Assembly: GCA_018824085.1 (NCBI GenBank)
Contig: JAHJHI010000051.1
Location: 62,001-126,000, forward strand
Source: Gammaproteobacteria bacterium
GTDB lineage: Bacteria > Pseudomonadota > Gammaproteobacteria > Burkholderiales > Rhodocyclaceae
Direction: 5' to 3'
Length of the DNA stretch: 64,000 nt
The notes beneath the pieces were generated by a model, which saw nothing but the letters and a program-made list of their open reading frames with translations, searched no databases and had not been told where the DNA came from. Positions 39,896-48,049 of the stretch are shown piece by piece. The translations under genes and the position numbers were made by a program. How positions within the stretch are numbered: the stretch's first letter is position 1; each line of letters begins with the position of its first letter.

Positions 39896-41611
39896 ATGAA
39901 ACACTCCCTTCCGACAACGATGCGCCTGAGCTGCATCGTGCCTGCACTGTGCGCACTGTTCTGCGTGCCCGTCCATGCCGCCGCCAATGCCGCCGACTAC
40001 GCGCAGAGCGTGCTCGCTGCCGACCCGCTTGCCTACTGGCAGCTCGACGCGCTGGCTGGCGCACTGAGCGGCGCAGATTCGAGCGGCAACGGCTACGACG
40101 CCGTGCCGCTCGGCAGTGGCAGCCTGATTGCCGGCCTGTTCGGCAATGCCGCGGCCGGTGGCGGCAGCTATCTGCAGGCACCGACGCTGGACGCGCTGAC
40201 CGGCAGCACGGCCGTGACCGTCGAAGCCTGGGTGCGGCTGGACGCGCCGATGAGCAGCATCGACGGTAGCTACGCCAGCATTTACGACAGCCGCCAGGAC
40301 AACTATGTCCTCTATTTCGACCGCAACAACAGCGAGCTGCGCTTCAAGGTCGCGACGGCCAACGGCTATGCCGAACGCCCGGGCGCCAGTTCCTACATCG
40401 TCGACAAGAAGCAGGGCGAGTGGATACACGTGGTCGGCATGCTGGACCAGAACGATCCGGCCGGTTCGTCCGCCAAGATCTATGTCGACGGCGTGCTGCG
40501 CGATCGGCACACCGCGGTCAAACTCGATTCGACGATCCCCGGCGGCCAGCTGGCCGCCATCGGCGCCGACTGGAACAACGGCAGCCCGAGCAGCCTGTTC
40601 AACATCGGCAACGTCGACCAGGTTGCCATCTATGGTCGTGCGCTGACCGAAGCGGAAGTCCGCAACCACTTCGAACTGGGCAGCGGCAAGACCTTCGCCG
40701 CTTCCTCACCGAAGGTGACCAGCATGGCGGAAGGCTTCGAGGTGATCGCGCATCGCGGCAACTCCATGTTCGCGCCCGAGAACACGCTGGAGTCGGACCG
40801 TCAGGCAATCGCGCTTGGCGCGCACCGCTTCGAGACCGACGTGCGCCTCACCAAGGACGGCGTGGCCGTCATTTCGCATGACGACAACACGTCGCGCGCC
40901 ACCGGCGTGAGCAAGTCGATCGCCAACAGCACGGCGGCCGAACTTGCCGATCTGTCGGCCGGCCTGTCCAACGTGTTCGGTGACCGCTACGCCGGGGAGA
41001 AGATTCCCACGCTCGTGCAGACGCTGGAGCTTGCACGCGACGGCGACAGCAAGGTCGTGCTCGACGTGAAGGTCGACAACGCCGGCGCCGCCATTGCGCA
41101 GGCCATTGCCGACACCGGTTTCGATCCGGCCGATGTGGTGGCCTTCGGCTGGAACAACGCTGCGGTCGCCGATCTGGTGACCCATCTGGGCGATGCCGAA
41201 GTGTTCCACCTCGGCTTCTTCGGCGGCTTCGTCGCCGCGGCAACGCTCGATGGTCGCGCCAGCTATCTGGACGGCTTGAAGGCAACCGGCGTCGATGGCC
41301 TTGCACTGTCGTTCGGTGACCTGCTCAGCGGCGGCGAGCCGCTCTGGGGCGACCTGCTCGCGCTCGCCGCAAGCCGCGACCTGCGCGTGTTCGCGTGGAC
41401 GGTGAACGAGGCGGAAACGATGGCTGACCTGATCTCGCTGAAGGCCGAACGCATGATTGACGGCCGGCTCGTGACCGGCCAGCTGTCCGGCATCATTACC
41501 GACGATCCGGCAACCGCACTGGCGCTGGTGTCATCCGTGCCGGAAGCGCAGACGTGGATGATGTTCCTCGCCGGCGGCGTGCTGCTGATGTTGCGTCGTC
41601 GCTCGGCGTAA
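39896..41611 (+). CDS. Secreted LamG-glycerophosphodiester phosphodiesterase with PEP-CTERM-like tail
   Basis: A 571-aa exported protein. Signal peptide is ~1-30 (ends VHAAA). A LamG/concanavalin-like domain is ~35-265 (PLAYWQLDALAG, VTVEAWVRLDAP, VDQVAIYGRALTEAEVRNHF). A GDPD domain is ~280-545 with VIAHRGNSMFAPENTLES, FETDVRLTKDGVAVISHDD and FAWTVNEAETMADL. The extreme C-terminus is VPEAQTWMMFLAGGVLLMLRRRSA-like: a PEP-box variant (PEA for PEP), a hydrophobic helix and an Arg cluster, as in exosortase substrates. It probably cleaves glycerophosphodiesters outside the cytoplasm. ATG 39896 has GGAG 8 bp upstream. No exosortase gene is in the window. Confidence 0.88.
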   Translation: MKHSLPTTMRLSCIVPALCALFCVPVHAAANAADYAQSVLAADPLAYWQLDALAGALSGADSSGNGYDAVPLGSGSLIAGLFGNAAAGGGSYLQAPTLDALTGSTAVTVEAWVRLDAPMSSIDGSYASIYDSRQDNYVLYFDRNNSELRFKVATANGYAERPGASSYIVDKKQGEWIHVVGMLDQNDPAGSSAKIYVDGVLRDRHTAVKLDSTIPGGQLAAIGADWNNGSPSSLFNIGNVDQVAIYGRALTEAEVRNHFELGSGKTFAASSPKVTSMAEGFEVIAHRGNSMFAPENTLESDRQAIALGAHRFETDVRLTKDGVAVISHDDNTSRATGVSKSIANSTAAELADLSAGLSNVFGDRYAGEKIPTLVQTLELARDGDSKVVLDVKVDNAGAAIAQAIADTGFDPADVVAFGWNNAAVADLVTHLGDAEVFHLGFFGGFVAAATLDGRASYLDGLKATGVDGLALSFGDLLSGGEPLWGDLLALAASRDLRVFAWTVNEAETMADLISLKAERMIDGRLVTGQLSGIITDDPATALALVSSVPEAQTWMMFLAGGVLLMLRRRSA

Positions 41612-41658
41612 CGGGGCGGCGGGAGCGCGGCGGCCGCAGGGGCGCCGCGCCGCTGTCA

Positions 41659-41700
41659 CGCTCCGCCACGCGGCAAATCGTGGCCCGCCGTGGCGGAGCG
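41659..41700 (+). other. Long inverted repeat with two alternative hairpins
   Basis: A perfect 12-bp arm, CGCTCCGCCACG (41659-41670), pairs with 41689-41700 across an 18-nt loop. A CGTGGC inside that loop (41679-41684) can instead pair with GCCACG of the left arm (41665-41670). It lies in the 155-bp gap before dusC. It could terminate the upstream GDPD transcript or attenuate dusC; no T tract is present. Confidence 0.45.
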
Positions 41701-41766
41701 GATCTGGCGTATCGTGTCGGGCCGCCGCGCGCCCTTGCGGCGGCGTCACGACCGGATTGCCGAAAG

Positions 41767-42762
41767 ATGTCCGTTACACCCCGCCTGTTGCTCGCTCCGA
41801 TGGAAGGCCTGCTCGACGCACGACTGCGTGCCGTCGTCACGCAGGCCGCGCACTACGACTGGTGCGTTACGGAATTCGTGCGTGTGACCGGCACCGTGCT
41901 GCCGGCACGCTGCTACACGCGCGTGGCCCCTGAATTGCTGAACAGCTCGCGTACCGGTGCCGGTGTGCCGGTGCGTGTGCAACTGCTTGGCTCCGACCCT
42001 GTCTGCCTCGCCGAGAACGCCGATCAGCTGACGCAGCTCGCGCCGGCCGGCATCGATCTGAACTTCGGCTGTCCCGCGCCCACCGTGAATCGCCACCGTG
42101 GCGGCGCGGTGCTGCTCGATGAACCCGGATTGCTGTGCGACATCGCCGCCGCATGCGCGCGCGCGGTTGCCGGACGCGTGCCGTTCACCGCCAAGATGCG
42201 GCTCGGTGTGCGCGATGCGTCGCGCGCGATCGAGGCGGCGCAGGCGCTGGCCGACGGCGGTGCCCAGATGATCGTGGTGCATGCGCGCACGAAGGAAGAC
42301 GGCTATCGTCCGCCGGCGCACTGGCCGTGGATCGCCCGCATCGCCGAGGCAGTGCCGGTCCCGGTGGTGGCCAATGGCGAGATATGGACGGTTGCCGACT
42401 ACCTGCGCTGCCGCTCGGAAAGCGGTCTGGCCGACGTGATGCTGGGCCGTGGCGCGGTGGCTGACCCGCTGCTGGCCGAACGCATCCGTGCGGCGCTGCG
42501 CGGCGAGCCGGCGCGCGAACCTGGGCAGGACTGGGTGCGGCTGGCGCCGCTCGTCATCGAATACTGGCAGCGCGTGCTCGGTCACGTCGAGGCGCGCTAC
42601 GCGGCCGGGCGGCTCAAGCAGTGGCTGAATCTGCTGCGTCGCGTCTATCCGCAGGCGGAACATCTGTACAGACAATTGCGTGCGGTGCGCGAGAATGACG
42701 AGGTCGACCGGGTGCTGCGGCGTGAATGCGGCACGCCGGGCGCGCTGGGCGTCGCGGCCTGA
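41767..42762 (+). CDS. dusC: tRNA-dihydrouridine(16) synthase
   Basis: A 331-aa FMN-dependent reductase of tRNA uridines. The start LLLAPMEGLLDARLR and catalytic Cys102 in NFGCPAPTVNRHRGG are family hallmarks; AKMRLGV, VHARTKEDGY and VVANGEIW line the FMN/substrate site. The PMEGL start and the absence of a DusA- or DusB-type C-terminus favour the DusC subfamily, which modifies U16. ATG 41767 begins exactly at conserved sequence. It converges on phaZ with only 12 bp between the stops, and both stop codons lie in one inverted repeat. Confidence 0.9.
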   Translation: MSVTPRLLLAPMEGLLDARLRAVVTQAAHYDWCVTEFVRVTGTVLPARCYTRVAPELLNSSRTGAGVPVRVQLLGSDPVCLAENADQLTQLAPAGIDLNFGCPAPTVNRHRGGAVLLDEPGLLCDIAAACARAVAGRVPFTAKMRLGVRDASRAIEAAQALADGGAQMIVVHARTKEDGYRPPAHWPWIARIAEAVPVPVVANGEIWTVADYLRCRSESGLADVMLGRGAVADPLLAERIRAALRGEPAREPGQDWVRLAPLVIEYWQRVLGHVEARYAAGRLKQWLNLLRRVYPQAEHLYRQLRAVRENDEVDRVLRRECGTPGALGVAA

Positions 42763-42774
42763 CGAGCGGCCGCG

Positions 42775-43938
42775 TCAGTGCGCCGGCCGTGCGAGGTGAT
42801 CGACCATGTTCATCAGTGTGCGGATCTGCGGTGCGTCGCGCGTGGCATAGCCGTGCAGGTCGCCCGGCGTTGTGTAGCCCCACCAGTCCCAGCAGCCCTG
42901 CGGGTTTCCGACGCTGTCCCACACGCCCCTTTCAAACGGTCTGATCGCCTCGACCCGCGGGAAAAGAAGGACCAGACGCAGCGGGCCGGCCCAGCGCACG
43001 TAGCCCGCGCCGTCCGTGAAGGCGCGGTATGACGCGTCCTGCATGCCCTGCCGGCAGCCGTGCAGCGCGACGTGGATCCGGCATCGTTGCGCGATGCAGC
43101 GGGCAGGCACGAATACCAGTGCCTCCTTTGCCAGGCCGATCGCGCGTCGCGCTTCCTGCCTGTTCGTCACGTCAGCGGAGGCACCCGATGCGACGGGGAC
43201 GAAATCCGCCTGCTGCAGCACGTACCACTGTCCGTCGCCGGTGTCGGGCTGCACCGCGGGCATGTCGAGAAGGTTGCGCAACAGGCTGCCCGCAGCGTCG
43301 AAGTCGCAGCCGCTGACGAAGTCCGTGTCGCCGGTGTCGCACGCTCCCTGCGCGGGATCGCTGGTCGGCATCGTGTGTGGCGTGGCGCGTGCGGCGTCCT
43401 GCACGACGCGTGCGCCGAAGTGCCGGAAGTAGGCCGCCTGCGCGGCCGAGGCGTTGGCGCCGACGACGCGGTCCTCGCTGCCGCGGTACTCCCAGACCCG
43501 CAGCCGGGCGATGCCGGCCACCGGATCGATGCGACCCAGGCGCGCGAGCCGCGTCGTGTCGTCGATGAGGTCCTGCACGGTGATGTCGTGTTCGCCCGAG
43601 TCGAACAGCGACAGGCCGAACAGCGACTCGAACAGCGAGCCGACGCTTGCGCGCCAGGCGCTGCGGCCGGTGATCAGGCAGTCATTCGTCGCCGTGGTGA
43701 CGAAGCCCTGAGCGCACAGATAGGGCGGCCCGGACACGATGCCGACGCCACTTACGCGCGCCGAATGGACAACGGCCAGCTGCACCGCCATCGCCGCGCC
43801 GGACGACAGGCCAGATACCGTGAAGCGTTCGCGTTCAAGCTTGTCCAGTGGTGGCGGTGCGTCGAGCGCCTGCGCCGTCGCGGCCAGACAGCCGGCGAGC
43901 AGCGCGATGCGGCGGGCCAGTGAGGCGATGATCGTCAT
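42775..43938 (-). CDS. phaZ: Poly(3-hydroxybutyrate) depolymerase-like esterase, type II catalytic domain
   Basis: A 387-aa alpha/beta hydrolase. An N-terminal signal ends near ATAQA. The lipase box VSGLSSGAA has catalytic Ser45, a candidate Asp lies in YRGSEDRVVG (~157), and the oxyanion motif VALHGCRQG is at ~293. The lipase box precedes the oxyanion histidine, the type II order known for some PHB depolymerases. There is no linker or substrate-binding domain at the C-terminus, unlike classical extracellular enzymes, so it may act on oligomers, on the organism's own polymer or in the periplasm. Two phasin genes lie 8 kb away. The exact substrate is uncertain. Confidence 0.8.
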   Translation of the reverse strand: MTIIASLARRIALLAGCLAATAQALDAPPPLDKLERERFTVSGLSSGAAMAVQLAVVHSARVSGVGIVSGPPYLCAQGFVTTATNDCLITGRSAWRASVGSLFESLFGLSLFDSGEHDITVQDLIDDTTRLARLGRIDPVAGIARLRVWEYRGSEDRVVGANASAAQAAYFRHFGARVVQDAARATPHTMPTSDPAQGACDTGDTDFVSGCDFDAAGSLLRNLLDMPAVQPDTGDGQWYVLQQADFVPVASGASADVTNRQEARRAIGLAKEALVFVPARCIAQRCRIHVALHGCRQGMQDASYRAFTDGAGYVRWAGPLRLVLLFPRVEAIRPFERGVWDSVGNPQGCWDWWGYTTPGDLHGYATRDAPQIRTLMNMVDHLARPAH

Positions 43939-44023
43939 GGCAGTCTTCCGGGTGGCGATGAACCAGTATGCGAACGGCGTGGCGGCGTCGCAACGCGGGC
44001 CGACGAACGGTGGAGGCCGGGCG

Positions 44024-44944
44024 TCAGACGCAGTTCACCACCGGGCATGTCAGCGCCTGTTCATGGGTTTCGAGCTGCAGCGTCACGTGCCGGATCTCGA
44101 AGCGCTCGTGCAGGCGCTGCTGCGCCAGATGAAGGAGCCGGCTGTCCGGCTGCGGCGGCTCGCCCAGCACCAGGTGGGCGGTCAGCGCGTTCTCGTCGGT
44201 CGCGATGGCCCACACATGCAGGTCATGCAGCCGGATCACGCCGGGCAGCTCCAGCAGCGATTGACGCACGGCGCCGAGATCGACCGATTCGGGCACGCCG
44301 TCGAACAGCAGGCGCAACGACTGATGGAACAGCGACCACGTACCCATGATGATGACGCCCGCGATGACGAGACTCACCACCGGATCGATCCAGCTCCAGC
44401 CCTGCCACAGGTAGAGCGCGCCCGAGAGCACGACGCCGACCGATACCAGCGCGTCGGCCGCCATGTGCAGGAAGGCGCCGCGGATGTTCAGGTCGGATTT
44501 GCTGCCGGCCATGAACAATGCGGCCGTGGCGGCGTTGATGACGACGCCGATGCCGGCGACGACCATCACCGTGCCGGCGTGAATGGGCGATGGCTCCTGC
44601 AGGCGCTGTATCGCCTCCCAGCCGAGTGACCCCATGGCCAGCAGCAGGATGACGGCGTTGGCGAAGCTGGCGAGTATGGATCCGCGCCGCCAGCCGTAGG
44701 TGTGGCGCGCGGTCGGGCTGAGGCGCGACGCGGCGATCGCCGCCCAGGCGAGCAGCAGGCCGGCCACGTCGCTGAGGTTGTGCCCGGCGTCCGCGAGCAG
44801 CGCGAGCGACTGCGTCTGCCAGCCGTAGAACGCTTCGATGGCGACGAAGCCGACGTTCAGCGCGACGCCGAGCGCAAACGCCCGCCCGTAGGCGGCTGGC
44901 GCGTGCGCGTGGTGGTGGTTGTGGTCATGGCTCATCCGGGCCAT
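44024..44944 (-). CDS. Cation diffusion facilitator metal exporter (CzcD/ZitB-like)
   Basis: About 306 aa. The His-rich cytosolic N-terminus is MSHDHNHHHAHAP. Six transmembrane helices follow; the metal site residues are visible in TM2 (ADAGHNLSDV, HxxxD) and TM5 (HMAADALVSV, HxxxD). A ferredoxin-like C-terminal domain (~205-300) has LPGVIRLHDLHVWAIATDENALTAHL. This pattern is typical of Zn/Co/Cd exporters. The start is ATG 44944 (GGAG 10 bp upstream) or ATG 44935, which gives MSHDHN directly. It lies 68 bp downstream of the chemoreceptor on the same strand, probably by chance. Confidence 0.9.
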   Translation of the reverse strand: MARMSHDHNHHHAHAPAAYGRAFALGVALNVGFVAIEAFYGWQTQSLALLADAGHNLSDVAGLLLAWAAIAASRLSPTARHTYGWRRGSILASFANAVILLLAMGSLGWEAIQRLQEPSPIHAGTVMVVAGIGVVINAATAALFMAGSKSDLNIRGAFLHMAADALVSVGVVLSGALYLWQGWSWIDPVVSLVIAGVIIMGTWSLFHQSLRLLFDGVPESVDLGAVRQSLLELPGVIRLHDLHVWAIATDENALTAHLVLGEPPQPDSRLLHLAQQRLHERFEIRHVTLQLETHEQALTCPVVNCV

Positions 44945-45012
44945 GTTACCCGGGCTCCGCGGTGCCCGCCGGTTCGATCGTCGCCGATCGCATGCCGGCT
45001 CGGCGCGCGGCA

Positions 45013-46641
45013 TCAGGCGTCGATTCGGAAGCGTCCCACGGCGCTTTCGAGCGCGCCAGCCAGTCGGCTCAGCTCTTCCGCGCGCTGCAGTGAATCGCCG
45101 GTGGCATCGCGTGTGTCGTCGCTCATGCGGGCGATCCGCTCGACATTCTGGGCGATGTCGGTGCTTGCCTGACGCTGCTCGGCGAGCGCCAGGCTGATCG
45201 CGCTGACGGCCTCGCGCACGCGTGTGGCGCCACCCTCGAGTTCCGATACCGCCGTACGCGCCTGTTCGGCGCTTTGCGTGCTGCGGTCCGCCAGCGCGCG
45301 TCCGTCTTCCATGCTGGTGACGGCCTGGCGTGCGTTCACCTGCACGCGTTCGATCATCGCCTTGATCTGGTGGGTCGATTGACTGGTGCGTTCGGCAAGC
45401 TTGCGCACCTCGTCGGCCACGACGGCAAAGCCGCGCCCCTGTTCGCCCGCCCGCGCCGCTTCGATGGCGGCGTTCAGCGCGAGCAGATTCGTCTGTTCGG
45501 CGATGTCCTCGATCACGCGGGCGATGACGGAAATGCTCTCCGCGCTCTGGCCGAGATCGCTGACGACGGCTGCCGACGATGCCATGCGTTCAGCGACGCT
45601 GCCTATCATGGAGACCGCATCGTGAATGACGCCGACGCTCGCCCGCACCTCGCCCACCGAATGGCCGCTCAGGCGATCGGCGTCGCTGGAGTGCTCGGCC
45701 ACCATGGCGATGCTGGTGCTCATCTGCTCGACCGCTGCGGCGATGGTCTGCGCGGCGTCGCTTTGCGCGTGGGATGCGTCGGCCACCTTGCGTTCATTGC
45801 CGCGCAGGACGTCCGCTGCGTTGACCAGCCGGTCTGCGTCGGCTCGGATCGAACGGATGCTGTCCTGCAGGCCGTCCTGCATCGAGCGCATCGCGGATAG
45901 CAGGCTGTCGGCGCCGTTCGCGGCCACGACGACGGGCTGGCGCAGATCGCCATCCGCAATGCGGCGCGCGACGGTCGCCGCGTAAGCCGGTTCGCCGCCG
46001 AGCTGGCCAAGCACGCTGTGCATGACGACGACGGAGGCGATCACGCAGACCGCCAGTGCGGTTGCGCCGAGCACTGCCACGATGAGCTGGCCGCGCTGCA
46101 GCGCAGCCGTGGATTCAGAGCGGGTTTGCGCGGCGAGCTTTTCCAGATGGTCAATCTGCTTCAGCAACTCGCCACGGATATCCCGCCAGGCCGGTGTTTC
46201 CTGCTGCACCAGCAGGGCCCGTGCGCCGACCACGTCGCCGGCACGCACGAGCTCGATGACACGGTCTTGCAGCGGCGCCCAGAGCCGGGCGGCATCAGCC
46301 AGTCTGGCGGCCGCTGCTTCACCGCCGTCGAGCGACGGGGCGATGGCGGCGATGCGGGGCAAGGTTTCGGAGAACGCCTTCTGGGCTTGCTGAAAGTTGC
46401 TGTAGGCCTTGGCGTTGGCCGGATCGAGCAGGACGTTGCGCAGCGCCTGGCCCATCTGCAGGCCCTGCGCGTACGCCTGCGTCACGTCGCGTTCAGCCGC
46501 CAGTTCGTTGTCGATGAAGCCGGACAGGCGCGCGCCGCCAGCCTGCATCTGCCACAAGGCGCCGCCCAGGGCGACGAGGAGGAGGGCGCACGTCGTGGCC
46601 GCCAGCAGCGCCAGCTGCATGCGTACGGAAAGGGTTTTCAT
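45013..46641 (-). CDS. Methyl-accepting chemotaxis protein
   Basis: A 542-aa chemoreceptor. TM1 is ~12-33. A periplasmic four-helix-type sensor of about 155 residues follows, then TM2 at ~191-213. HAMP starts [23 protein letters not shown]. The cytoplasmic coiled coil carries the conserved hairpin tip [20 protein letters not shown] and [16 protein letters not shown]. It has no CheR/CheB pentapeptide at the C-terminus. ATG 46641 is chosen over a TTG five codons upstream because GAGGT lies 8 bp before it. A sigma-28 promoter lies about 70 bp upstream. The ligand is unknown. Confidence 0.94.
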   Translation of the reverse strand: MKTLSVRMQLALLAATTCALLLVALGGALWQMQAGGARLSGFIDNELAAERDVTQAYAQGLQMGQALRNVLLDPANAKAYSNFQQAQKAFSETLPRIAAIAPSLDGGEAAAARLADAARLWAPLQDRVIELVRAGDVVGARALLVQQETPAWRDIRGELLKQIDHLEKLAAQTRSESTAALQRGQLIVAVLGATALAVCVIASVVVMHSVLGQLGGEPAYAATVARRIADGDLRQPVVVAANGADSLLSAMRSMQDGLQDSIRSIRADADRLVNAADVLRGNERKVADASHAQSDAAQTIAAAVEQMSTSIAMVAEHSSDADRLSGHSVGEVRASVGVIHDAVSMIGSVAERMASSAAVVSDLGQSAESISVIARVIEDIAEQTNLLALNAAIEAARAGEQGRGFAVVADEVRKLAERTSQSTHQIKAMIERVQVNARQAVTSMEDGRALADRSTQSAEQARTAVSELEGGATRVREAVSAISLALAEQRQASTDIAQNVERIARMSDDTRDATGDSLQRAEELSRLAGALESAVGRFRIDA

Positions 46642-46708
46642 CGGGTCACACCTCAAGGAGTCGAATCGGGGGGGCGCCGACCACGCTGTCGGACGAGGAT
46701 CCCTTCAT

Positions 46709-46736
46709 TTATCGGCGAGAACGCGGCGCCACTTGA
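46709..46736 (-). promoter_or_regulatory. Sigma-28 (FliA) promoter of the chemoreceptor gene
   Basis: On the minus strand, TCAAG (from 46736) is followed after 16 bp by a perfect GCCGATAA (46716-46709). The FliA consensus is TAAAG, 15 bp, GCCGATAA. The predicted start gives a leader of about 60 nt. It places this receptor in the late flagellar regulon although no flagellar gene is in the window. Confidence 0.65.
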
Positions 46737-46835
46737 TACCCGAAACCCGTAATTCGTGCCTTCGTCCGCGATGCCGGTCGGGAGCGGCCCGGCCGGCTGG
46801 CGAGGAGGCGTCCTTCGTCGCGCCAGGTCATCGCT

Positions 46836-47414
46836 TCACAAGCCCAGCGCCGATCCGGCTCCCAGCAAGGTCGCCGCACCCAGTACGGCGAAGATGGTCG
46901 CGGCCGTTGCATGTACCCACTTCATCGGGATCCGGTTGGCGAACCTGTCGCCGACGAACACCGCCGGAACGTCGGCGATGAGCATGCCGAGCGTCGTGCC
47001 GATGACGACCGTGAGCGGGACGGCGTAGTGGGCGGCCATGGCGATCGTGGCGATCTGCGTCTTGTCGCCCATCTCCGCCAGGAAGAAGGTGATCAGCGTG
47101 GCGCCGAAAACGCCCAGGCGCAGGGCAATCTGCGTCTCCTCCTCCTCGATCCTGTCCGGAATCATCGTCCACACCGCCATGCCGATGAATGACAGGCCGA
47201 GCAGCCAGCGCAGGATGTCAGGCGCAACGGTCGTGGTGATCCACGCCCCCAGCGCGCCGGCGAGCCCGTGGTTCACGATGGTCGCGACCAGGATGCCCAG
47301 GATGATGGGCACGGGCTTCTTGAAACGTGCGGCGAGGATGAAGGCGAGAAGCTGCGTCTTGTCGCCGATTTCAGCAAGGGCGACGACGCCGGTCGAAACG
47401 AGCAGAGATTCCAC
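46836..47414 (-). CDS. GDT1/TMEM165 (UPF0016) family manganese exporter
   Basis: A 192-aa integral membrane protein made of two homologous three-helix halves. Each half carries the signature E-x-G-D-K-T-Q: EIGDKTQ at 15-21 and EMGDKTQ near 115. Family members export Mn2+ (bacterial MntX/MneA type) or exchange Ca/Mn in eukaryotes. The start is GTG 47414 (VESLLVSTG), placed just before the first helix; no strong Shine-Dalgarno is seen. A yybP-ykoY riboswitch lies in its leader, which strongly supports a manganese role. It is monocistronic. Confidence 0.93.
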   Translation of the reverse strand: MESLLVSTGVVALAEIGDKTQLLAFILAARFKKPVPIILGILVATIVNHGLAGALGAWITTTVAPDILRWLLGLSFIGMAVWTMIPDRIEEEETQIALRLGVFGATLITFFLAEMGDKTQIATIAMAAHYAVPLTVVIGTTLGMLIADVPAVFVGDRFANRIPMKWVHATAATIFAVLGAATLLGAGSALGL

Positions 47415-47479
47415 GATAAGTCCCGGGCCGGAGGAAGACGAATGACCACGACGCATCCCCGGCCAGATCGGAAGCGCTG

Positions 47480-47580
47480 TGGTCAAAGGTCTTGCCAGGT
47501 GCGGGAACTGCCTGCGCCATGGCCTGTGGGCCAAGCATGTTGACGCAAGCCTCTTCAAGGTGAAGAGCGGCTACTCCCCA
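47480..47580 (-). ncRNA. yybP-ykoY manganese riboswitch
   Basis: On the minus strand, the leader begins TGGGGAGTAGCCGCTCTTC and continues GTCAACATGCTTGGCCC, GCAGGC, then CTGGCAAGACCTTTGACCA. These are the conserved elements of the yybP-ykoY aptamer, including the two loop segments (CTTGG and GCAAGACC) that form the Mn2+ site. About 65 nt separate it from the GTG start of the GDT1-family gene, with room for an expression platform that sequesters the weak ribosome site. Manganese should switch the exporter on. Confidence 0.92.
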
Positions 47581-47591
47581 ATGACCGGCGG

Positions 47592-47620
47592 ATTCTAGCA
47601 GCCGGGCCGCCGCTTGTCCC
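47592..47620 (-). promoter_or_regulatory. Promoter of the Mn riboswitch / GDT1 transcript
   Basis: On the minus strand, GGGACA (47620-47615) and TAGAAT (47597-47592) are separated by 17 bp. They lie about 12 bp before the first conserved base of the riboswitch. Confidence 0.6.
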
Positions 47621-48010
47621 GGGAAACGCCGGAGGCTGTGAGGCACAAACCGGAAATGGAGCGCTGCCGTTGCGACCGGTGCGTTGTCAGCGATCGGGAT
47701 AGATCTGGCCTATCCGTTTTCCGCACTCTGCGCCGGGCTACCGGCTCCTCGGGGCGTTCGTTCAACAGCTGTCGGGCAAGGATTGCGAAGTCGCTTTCCT
47801 CAACTAACCCGTGGTCCGTAGATTCAGGGTCGGTCAGGTGCGGTCGCGGACTTTGCGGACTTCGGGCCAATTTCGGAGAGCGAGGTCGGATCGAGGAATG
47901 GCCTGGAGAGAGTGGAATGTGGCCCGGAACGGGCAATTCGGGTGGCTGGCGAAGTCCGCAGGCGTTCGGAGGAGCCCGCACGAGTACGCGGGAACTGGCG
48001 CGATCAGGCA
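47621..48010. other. Gene-free stretch between Mn riboswitch promoter and ssrA terminator
   Basis: About 390 bp with no credible gene. The longest readings on either strand lack ribosome sites, family motifs and sensible composition. One minus-strand reading (ESDFAILARQLLNERPEEP, around 47740-47800) looks protein-like over a short distance and could be a decayed gene. The 3' side of tmRNA genes is a common integration site, so this may be a relic of an old insertion; no integrase or attachment repeat is visible. Confidence 0.35.
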
Positions 48011-48042
48011 AGAAAAAACCCCAACCGAGAACGGTTGGGGTT
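48011..48042 (-). terminator. Intrinsic terminator of ssrA
   Basis: CCCCAACCG (48019-48027), loop AGAA, CGGTTGGGG (48032-48040), followed on the minus strand by TTTTTT. It lies 10 bp beyond the CCA end of the tmRNA. Confidence 0.88.
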
Positions 48043-48049
48043 TCAATAT

